NCBI GenBank assembly: GCA_963662175.1
Contig: OY759216.1
Span: forward strand, 38,705,087 to 38,769,086
From: Aradus depressus
Taxonomy: Eukaryota; Arthropoda; Insecta; Hemiptera; Aradidae
Length of the DNA: 64,000 nucleotides
Direction of reading: 5' to 3'
This document shows, piece by piece, positions 54,050-61,375 of this stretch. Made by a program: the position numbers and the translations under genes. The first letter of the stretch is position 1. Every line of letters begins with the position of its first letter. Below the pieces are notes generated by a model. It searched no databases and was not told where the DNA came from. It saw only the letters and a program-made list of their open reading frames with translations.

Positions 54050-54720
54050 TACTTCCCCAGCTATTCGAAGTATAGGGGAAGTTATGTAATCCACCAAAAA
54101 TTCGATTCTGAGTTTTCAACGGAATTTCATGTTTTCCGATCTCCAAATATGAAAAAAAAAAAAATGTCTGCGTTTGTGTGTGTTTCTGTGAACACGACAA
54201 CTCCCGATATGTGTGTACCATCAATAAAATAAATTTTAATATCTTATCCTCGAACGACGAAACCTATTGATTTTCAGTCAAATCGGCCGAAAGGGAGGAG
54301 GGTTAACACTAAAACTCTAATAACTGCTGTTGTAATCAATGTATCGAGACAAAAACTCATCTGTGAATTCAAAACCCCATAAGAGCGACACTTATAAATT
54401 TTCAGTAGAATCGGTGGTGCTCAACTCTATAAGCCGAATAACTGCCGGTGTAATAAATTTATGAAAATATTTGAAGTTAAAAAACAATTGGGACATAACC
54501 TATCAAATTTCAGCGATATCGGCTGAAGGGATAGGGGGTTTCAGGGGGGGGGGGGGGGGGGGGGGCTCACTCAGAAATTCTAATAACCACCTTATCGACA
54601 CAAACCACCAGTTTATCGACACAAAAATTGTTCAGTTTGAGGATTTAGGAGCCTCAATGTAAGTCAACTATTGAATATTAGCGTAAACGGCCGAATGTTC
54701 GAAGTACATTGCCGGTGACG
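54050..54720 (-). repeat. Family B copy, inverted, long, with G22 tract
   Basis: TTTACTTCCCCAGCTATTCG, AGTATAGGGGAAGTTATGTA, GAGTTTTCAACGGAATTTCA, several submodules, a 22-base G run (54544-54565) at the equivalent of the C34 site at 14.57 kb, then GTAAGTCAACTATTGAATAT and GAAGTACATTGCCGGTGACG. It is the longest inverted copy, with both ends recognisable. Confidence 0.85.
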
Positions 54721-54721
54721 T

Positions 54722-55140
54722 CTGTGGAAGGTAAAAATAAATGAGATGAAATCGTTTCATGTCTTAAAGCGTGCTGCGACCTCTCAACTGTATGGCTGAA
54801 TAACATCCCTCTGAAACATGACAAAGACCTACGATACTTGGGACTCTACTTTGACAGACGAATGATTTGGAATAAACACGTTACGCAGACTCAAGAGAAA
54901 ATAAAACGACTTGGACTGCTCAAAAGACTACTAGACTAGCGATATCAACTGAGTGTCTACAAGACCGTTATCAGACTTATCTGGACACATGGTACGATAT
55001 TTGGCCGTAGGGTTCTGCTAAACCATCTCATTCCAAAAGAAATTTAAGCCATTTAAAATAAAATTCTTGGAACAGTCACACAATGCCCATACTATAACAT
55101 TATACCGCGATCTGGACATGCGTTTTTGAAGTGAAACTTC
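54722..55140 (+). pseudogene. Jockey-type ORF2 fragment
   Basis: Reads NNIPLKHDKDLRYLGLYFDR then RMIWNKHVTQTQEKIKRLGL and LKRLLD followed by a stop, SVYKTVIRLIWTHG. This is almost residue-for-residue the NNVPLKHDKDVRYLGLYLDR region of the intact 61.5-kb element. Internal stops and deletions are present. It begins and ends abruptly, so it is a truncated copy of the same family on the opposite strand. Confidence 0.9.
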
Positions 55141-55144
55141 TTTA

Positions 55145-55389
55145 GCGAGACTAGTGAATCGGAAGTACTTTGACATAAAGAATCAAACATAAAACGCTAT
55201 GGAGAGGGGGTGACTAGCGCATGCGTACAAATCAACTATGAGTTTAGGTCGGTGTATGCTACGTGTTTTCACACCTGCTTTTTGTTATTCTACTCTTGTG
55301 ATCATCTTCTTGTGATCTCATAGTTGAAGATCGTCTATTTAATTGTGAAAAATAATTTATTGTAAAATTAAAGGAATAAAAAATGTTCT
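55145..55389. other. Unassigned spacer before the tandem array
   Basis: No recognised feature. Confidence 0.5.
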
Positions 55390-55873
55390 AAAACACCCCG
55401 TAACCTAACCTTATGTGTACAGGAATGACCTCTAAAACACCCCGTAACCTAACCTTATGTGTACAGGAATGACCTCCAAAACGCCCCGTAACCTAACCTT
55501 ATGTGTACAGGAATGACCTCCAAAACGCCCCGTAACCTAACCTTATGTGTACAGGAATGACCTCTAAAACACCCCGTAACCTAACCTTATGTGTACAGGA
55601 ATGACCTCCAAAACGCCCCGTAACCTAACCTTATGTGTACAGGAATGACCTCCAAAACGCCCCGTAACCTAACCTTATGTGTACAGGAATGACCTCCAAA
55701 ACACCCCGTAACCTAACCTTATGTGTACAGGAATGACCTCCAAAACGCCCCGTAACCTAACCTTATGTGTACAGGAATGACCTCCAAAACGCCCCGTAAC
55801 CTAACCTTATGTGTACAGGAATGACCTCCAAAACGCCCCGTAACCTAACCTTATGTGTACAGGAATGACCTCC
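55390..55873. repeat. 44-bp tandem array, 11 units
   Basis: Eleven near-identical 44-bp units, each AAAAC(A/G)CCCCGTAACC, TAACCTTATGTGTACAGG, AATGACCTC(C/T). Variation is confined to two sites (A/G at position 6 and C/T at position 44). The A/G state runs A A G G A G G A G G G, suggesting a three-unit higher-order period in its middle. Each unit contains CCGTAACCTAACC, close to the telomere-like motif in the SINE tails. No spacers, so not a CRISPR. Confidence 0.96.
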
Positions 55874-55874
55874 A

Positions 55875-56084
55875 AACTCAGATGTATTCAATGAGTTTTT
55901 CATGATCTATTATTATTTGTGGAATGTACATTATATTCCTCTCTCATTACGAAGTAGGTTAATTAGTTAATTTTTCTCATATTACTTCCTTATTATTATT
56001 CTCTTAATCTATTTCCCTTCTTTTTAGTCCCTCTTTTCCCATTCTATGTTAATTTTTTTAATGACTTTCTTCTAACATCTTATT
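55875..56084. other. AT-rich spacer
   Basis: No recognised feature. Confidence 0.5.
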
Positions 56085-56395
56085 CCCCAGCTATGTGAAG
56101 TATAGGGACAGTTATGTAATCGGTCAGTTTGAGGTTGAGTTCTGATGGTAATTTCATATTTTCCGATCCCTTGATTACAAAAATTAATGGAGAAATGTCC
56201 TGGCTGTGTGTGTGAGCACGATAACTCCTGACAAAATGACTGTATTAACACGAAATTGTATACGTGTATCCAAAACTCTGTAAGGTAAACACCTATCGAT
56301 TGTCTTAAATCGACCTAAGGGAAGGTGGGTTCAACGCCAAAACTCGAATAACTGCTGATGTAATCAATATATTGATAAAAAATTTCATAATGATT
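56085..56395 (-). repeat. Family B copy, inverted, first half
   Basis: TATTCCCCAGCTATGTGAAG, TATAGGGACAGTTATGTAAT, GAGTTCTGATGGTAATTTCA and submodules up to AATCAATATATTGATAAAAA. It resumes after the foldback element at 57287, so the foldback inserted here. Confidence 0.78.
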
Positions 56396-56415
56396 AATAG
56401 AGTCGACAGTATCTT

Positions 56416-57286
56416 TTCAATGTAAAAGGGATTCGAGGTTCTGTCGTGTAAAAGAAAATTCAAATTTTGGCCAACGTTTCGAAAACTATTTATTTCCTTC
56501 TTCAGGGCCTATAGAATATAAACAAACAAGTTAGACTTTATTGATATAAACAGATGCTTTATAATAATTTGAAAAAAAGATGGAAACAATTTTTTATGTT
56601 GTGTGACACACATCCACTCAAGTCATTATAAGATCATTTTTATATATTAGTTATTATTGTTAGAAAGATATATATTGTTTTATAGAGGGCGCCGGTAGCT
56701 CAGTGGTATGCGTGCTTGACTTCTGAGCTCAAGGTCGTGGGTTCGTAACCCGACCGAGGCCCTTAGTTTATTTTATCTGGGAGGTAAAATAAACTTAAAG
56801 CACGCCGTCCTTCGGATGGGACGTTAAGCGATGGTCCCGAGCCTGTACGATGTCAGGTACTCGTTAAAGACCCCTACCCTAGATGAATAAAAATTTAGGG
56901 TAGGGAAAATTTAGGACTCCCACAGTAGAGTCGGGCTCATGTCCACCAGAGTGACGAAAGAGCGCTCTGGTAGTAGGCGATATGACCTCGTTGTTAAAGC
57001 CCGGGCATGAGTCATGAAACCTAAAACCTAAATCTATTGTTTTATATAGGTTATTTTATTACTACTTTCAAAATTTGTATTTATTATTATTTTTTTTTTT
57101 CTCTCTTTCATTTATGTTTAAAAAATTGTTTTCATCTCTTTTTCAAATTATTATAAAGTCATAATCTAATTTGTTTGTTTATATTCTGTAGGCACTGAAG
57201 AAGAAAATAAATAATTTTCGAAACGTTGGCAAAATTTTGAATTTTTTTTTACACGACAGAACCTCGAATCTCTTTTACATTAAAAT
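56416..57286. mobile_element. Foldback element, relative of 26.7 kb, with nested SINE-1
   Basis: Arms of roughly 180 bp (56416-56598 and 57117-57286). Outermost AATGTAAAAGGGATTCGAGG pairs with CCTCGAATCTCTTTTACATT. Next come GTTCTGTCGTGTAAAAG and GCCAACGTTTCGAAAACTAT. Both arms carry the CTGAAGA...CGAAAC motif (56476-56505 minus; 57195-57224 plus). The left side is preceded by AGAGTCGACAGTATCTTTTC, also found beside the 26.7-kb element, and the core shares CATCCACTCAAGTCATTATA with it. SINE-1 is inserted in the loop. Confidence 0.88.
56685..57034 (+). mobile_element. SINE-1, full length, nested, with 12-bp TSD
   Basis: Head GGGCGCCGGTAGCTCAGTGG, B-box GGGTTCGTAACCC, perfect hairpin, body, GCCCGGGCATGAGTCAT, tail GAAACCTAAAACCTAAA. 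The TSD TATTGTTTTATA is at 56673-56684 and 57035-57046. The nesting shows it is younger than the foldback element. Confidence 0.96.
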
Positions 57287-57510
57287 TTCATATGTACCTA
57301 CTTTCAAAACCCCATAAGAACAACACATATTAATTTTCAGAGATATTGAAGAGAAGGGGTTCAACTCAAATAGCCTCACATGTACGGACACGAAATTTAG
57401 TTTGAAGGTTCTGGTAAGACAGTAAATTTGTGCTGGAGGGTTAGCGAAAAATAAGTTATTAAAACGTGCTGGGAAAATACATTGCCGATGATTCACCAAC
57501 GACTTTTTGT
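57287..57510 (-). repeat. Family B copy, inverted, second half
   Basis: AATTTCATATGTACCTACTT, CCCCATAAGAACAACACATA, GTGCTGGGAAAATACATTGC and CGATGATTCACCAACGAC, the palindrome-side terminus. Confidence 0.78.
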
Positions 57511-57514
57511 TTAT

Positions 57515-58028
57515 GTGTTGGTTCCATGATTATTTTTGTTTATGTGTTGGTTCCATCATCATATTTGTTTACAGTTTAGATGGAGTGACTATATCAACAG
57601 TACTACAGTTTGTATAGACAGATAATAAATTATTAAAGACCCACCCACAGGAAAGAACTGGTGTGGTGCTAGGTCATTGTTACACATTGTCACCGGCTCA
57701 TTGTGACCTGTTGTCTCACCCAGGTCCTGGTGCAAGCCTGCCATCACTCAACTATGCTTTTTGAAGTTGTATGGCCGATTATTGTCCTCTTGCAATGTGG
57801 AGATCCGTTCTTTGCCTTCCCGTTGTAACAAAGTGCCTTCAACCCAGTGATCCATCACCAACCAGGGGTGCACTGACTTACAGTGTCTCCCTCCTTCCAG
57901 ACACCTGAAAAACACCAAGATGACGAAGACAATTACTGGAAACTCCTGAAAAAAAAAAGTAATAAAAAGAGAAGAAAAAATTCTTTGAAGATATATTTGT
58001 AGCTCTACCCTACGTAATACGCAGATAT
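57515..58028. other. Unassigned sequence
   Basis: A short direct repeat TTTGTTTATGTGTTGGTTCC occurs twice at 57508-57553. No gene recognised. Confidence 0.5.
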
Positions 58029-58029
58029 C

Positions 58030-59110
58030 TCACAGTTGGTGAATCACCGGCAATGTACTTCTCCAGCACGATCTAACCAACTAAGTTTTCGCTCTCCCTT
58101 CAAAACCAATTTCCGTTTTGGCTAAAAATCAATAGTTGACACGTAGAGACTTCTGAAACCTCAAAGAAAATTTTGTTTCGATACATTCACTCGACAGTTA
58201 TTAGGTTTTTATACAGATATAAAAATTCATCTCGATACATTCATTCTATGAACAGTTATTAGGTTTTTATACAGCTATAAAAAATTGTGTCGATACTTTA
58301 ATTATCATCAGTTATTAGGTTTTTATACATACATACAAATTCGTGTCGATACATTAATTATCATCAGTTATTAGGTTTTTATACATACATACAAATTCAT
58401 CTCGATACATTCATTCTATGAACAGTTATTAGGTTTTTATACAGATATAAAAAATTGTGTCGATACATTAATTATCATCAGTTATTAGGTTTTTATACAT
58501 ACATACAAATTCGTGTCGATACATTAATTATCATCAGTTATTAGGTTTTTATACATACATACAAATTCGTGTCGATACATTAATTATCATCAGTTATTAG
58601 GTTTTTATACATACATACATACAAATTCGCATCGATACATTAATTATCATGAGTTATTAGGTTTTTATACATACATACAAATTCGTATCGATACATTAAT
58701 TATCATCAGTTATTAGGTTTTTATACATACATACAAATTCATCTCGATACATTCATTCTATGAACAGTTATTAGGTTTTTATACAGATATAAAAAATTGT
58801 GTCGATACATTAATTATCATCAGTTATTAGGTTTTTATACATACATACAAATTCGTATCGATACATTAATTATCATCAGTTATTAAGTTTTTATACATAC
58901 ATACAAATTCGTGTCGATACATTAATTATCATCAGTTATTAGGTTTTTATACATATATACAAATTCATCTCGATACATTCATTCTATCCGCAATTATCGT
59001 GTTCACAGACAGACAGGAAATTATTTTTAACTATTGATTATAATCCAATGGTTTTGCTGGGGGAGTGAAAAGTTATTTGATTAATTCTTTCTGGGGAAAT
59101 ACATTGGAAA
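58030..59110 (+). repeat. Family B copy expanded by an internal minisatellite
   Basis: Left end GTTGGTGAATCACCGGCAAT, GTACTTCTCCAGCACGATCT, then AAAACCAATTTCCGTTTTGG. The submodule region is replaced by 14 tandem units (58196-58980), followed by GTGTTCACAGACAGACAGG, a degraded terminal block and TTTCTGGGGAAATACATTGG. The array grew from a family B submodule. Confidence 0.88.
58196..58980 (+). repeat. 57-bp minisatellite, 14 units, higher-order pattern
   Basis: Units share TTATTAGGTTTTTATAC, then one of two spacers (ACATACATACAAATT or AGATATAAAAAATTG), then CGATACATT and either AATTATCATCAG or CATTCTATGAACAG. The spacer and end types do not assort freely: the CTATGAACAG end is always followed by an AGATATAA-type spacer (the first such case reads AGCTATAA). 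The 3-unit set recurs three times with variable numbers of the ACATACAT/ATCATCAG unit between. Confidence 0.92.
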
Positions 59111-59254
59111 ATACGACACCGTAACTTGCCAATATATACGTATCACTTCCATTTCAAAACGTAAACTATAGAGAAAATAATTTTTTTCTTCCACCATAGT
59201 AAGATGAAAAAGTGATTTTTTTTTAAACACTGTTCGTACACAAACCATAATCTA

Positions 59255-59593
59255 TAGGTAAGGTTAGCTTTTATGACTTATGCCCGGGCTTTAACTAAGA
59301 GGTCATATCGCCTACTACCAGAGCGCTCTTTCGTCACTCTGGTGGACATGAGCCCGACTCCACTGTGGGAGTCCCCTACCCTAAATTTTTATTCACCTAG
59401 GGTAGGGGTCTTTACGAGTGCCTGACATCGTACAGGCTCGGGACCATCGCTTAACGTCCCTTCCGAAGGACGGCATGCTTAAGTTTATTTTACCTCCCAG
59501 ATAAAATAAACTAAAGGCCTCGGTTGGGTTTCTAACCGACGAACTTGAGCTCAGAAGTCAAGCACGCATACCATTGAGCTACCGGCGCCCTCT
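59255..59593 (-). mobile_element. SINE-1, full length, with TSD
   Basis: Minus orientation: AGGTTAGCTTTTATGACTTA tail, CTCTGGTGGACATGAGCCCG, CATCGTACAGGCTCGGGACC, hairpin (AAGTTTATTTTACCTCCCAG), head ending ACCATTGAGCTACCGGCGCC. The 10-bp TSD CCATAATCTA is at 59245-59254 and 59594-59603. Confidence 0.94.
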
Positions 59594-59599
59594 CCATAA

Positions 59600-59930
59600 T
59601 CTAGAGAAATTGACATTACCTGGTACATACATACAAATCGAACAGAGAAACCGTTTTTAAATAAATTTAAAATAAAGTAAATTTTTTTTTGTATAGAATA
59701 AGGCTAACGGATCTTTTGATATTAAAGTTGAGAGCTGAGATGGAGGTTTGTGTGAGTGTAGAAGGGAACTGGTTAGTCAGCTCCTCAGGAGAAATGGTTG
59801 GGAAAATAGAAAGTTTAACTTGACTCCAGACTAATGTATAAATGTTACCTTTTCTAACTTGATCTATCATAAAATGTTCTACATCGCGTGCCATTGAGAA
59901 CCTCCGCAAGCTGGACCACACAGCTGCAAT
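59600..59930. other. Unassigned sequence
   Basis: An 84-codon minus-strand frame (59667-59921), MWSSLRRFSMARDVEHFMID onward, is not recognised and might be part of a mobile-element protein. Confidence 0.35.
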
Positions 59931-59934
59931 GGAA

Positions 59935-60425
59935 AAAAAGTTGTCGGTTAATGGCTATACTTCCCTGCTCTCCCTCCAAAGCCAGCGTTTGGTCTTCCAT
60001 AGAGACTTCTCAATTTTCATACTAAATTTTGTGTCGATACATTCAATACATCGGCAGTTATTAGGATTTTTTAGTTGCCCCATCTCTGATCCCTCTTTCC
60101 CTTCAACCGATTTCGCAAAAAACTAATAGGTGCCATCCTTATTGGGTTTTGAATCTGAATATAAAATTTCATGTTGATACATTCATTATACTTAGTTGAG
60201 CCCACCCTCTGATCCCCCCCTTCTCTTTAGCTGCTTCCGCTGAAAACTGACGTCCTGGTCTTTGAATATATACATGAAATTTAGTATAAATACATTCATT
60301 ACAATTTCATTTATTTGAGTTTTTGTGTTAAGCTTCCCCCCTATTCCCTCCTTCCCTTTGGCTGGTTTGACTGAAAATCAATAAGTGCCATCCTTGGAGA
60401 GTTCTGGATACATATAATAATAATA
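59935..60425 (+). repeat. Family B copy, submodules
   Basis: CTGCTCTCCCTCCAAAGCCA, GTGTCGATACATTCAATACA, TTCAACCGATTTCGCAAA, CATGTTGATACATTCATTAT, GGCTGGTTTGACTGAAAATC. It ends in an AATAATAATAAATTTATT simple repeat near 60417. Confidence 0.8.
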
Positions 60426-60507
60426 ATAAATTTATTTCCGTTAAACCAATACATGATAATAGGATACGTCAAAAGAATTTATACATTAAGATAGCTTATA
60501 AATTAGA

Positions 60508-60861
60508 GGGGTTAGGGGTTAGGGTTTTATGACTCATGCCCGTCCTTAAACTCCGAGGTCATATCGCCTACTACCAGAGCGCTCTTTCCACTCAGGTGGA
60601 CATGAGCCCGACTCTACTGTGGGAGTCCTAAATTTTGCCTACCCTAAATTTTTATTCACCTAGGGCAAGGGGTATTTAACGAGTACCTGACATCTTACAG
60701 GTTCGGGAACATCGCTTAACGTTCCATCCGAAGGACGGCGTGCTTAAGTTTATTTTACCTCTCAGATAAAATAAACTAAGGGCCTCGGTCGGGTTCCGAA
60801 CCCACGTTCTTGAGGTCAGAAGCGAAGCACGCATAGGTACCACTGAGCTACCGGCGCTCTA
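60508..60861 (-). mobile_element. SINE-1, full length, telomere-like tail, with TSD
   Basis: On the minus strand the tail is AAAACCCTAACCCCTAACCC. The head ends CCACTGAGCTACCGGCGC with a small GGTACC insertion. The 12-bp TSD TTATAAATTAGA is at 60496-60507 and 60862-60873. The tail unit has drifted to CCCTAA/CCCCTAA. Confidence 0.95.
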
Positions 60862-60874
60862 TTATAAATTAGAT

Positions 60875-61130
60875 TTATAACTACTTGAGTCTAACACACG
60901 TATGATTAGTAGTAATAACAAAACTAATAAAACAAGTAAAATGAAATTAATAAAATTTGAATAAATAAATACCTACTTAAAAATATATGAGTAGTACACA
61001 TTTTTAAATTTAATAAAAATTAAGATTTTTAAACTATTTTTCAAAAAAACTCTATCCCAACGATGTTTCGGGACGTTCTTCCGTCCCTTCAGCAGGTCCC
61101 AATGCGCGAGATATATAAAAGAAGAAGATA
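60875..61130. other. AT-rich spacer with hammerhead-like motif
   Basis: On the minus strand 61064-61096 reads CTGCTGAAGGGACGGAAGAA then CGTCCCGAAACATCG. GGGACG and CGTCCC form a perfect 6-bp hairpin between CTGAAG and CGAAAC. Otherwise unassigned. Confidence 0.5.
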
Positions 61131-61375
61131 TAAATTCATTCTATATGAAGTTATTGTGTTCACAGACAAACACTAACTTTTTTCCCCATTTTTGGATTCA
61201 AGGGATTTGAAAACATGAAATTCCAGTTAAAACTCTACATCGAATTTCTGAACGATTACATATCTTCACCTATACTTCGCTGGGGAAGTAATCCTTAGAG
61301 GACTTCGAATTTACATATGAAATTTCATGTTAATACATTCATTCTATCGGGAATTATCGTGTTCACAGACAGACA
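61131..61375 (+). repeat. Family B 3' end
   Basis: TTATTGTGTTCACAGACAAA, CCCATTTTTGGATTCAAGGG, CATCGAATTTCTGAACGATT and CTTCGCTGGGGAAGTAATCC. It is then a second partial copy (CATGTTAATACATTCATTCT, ATTATCGTGTTCACAGACAG) into which the Jockey element inserted. Confidence 0.75.

Noticed and set aside
55390..55873. CRISPR array
   Set aside because: Contiguous 44-bp units with no unique spacers in a eukaryotic context; a tandem satellite.
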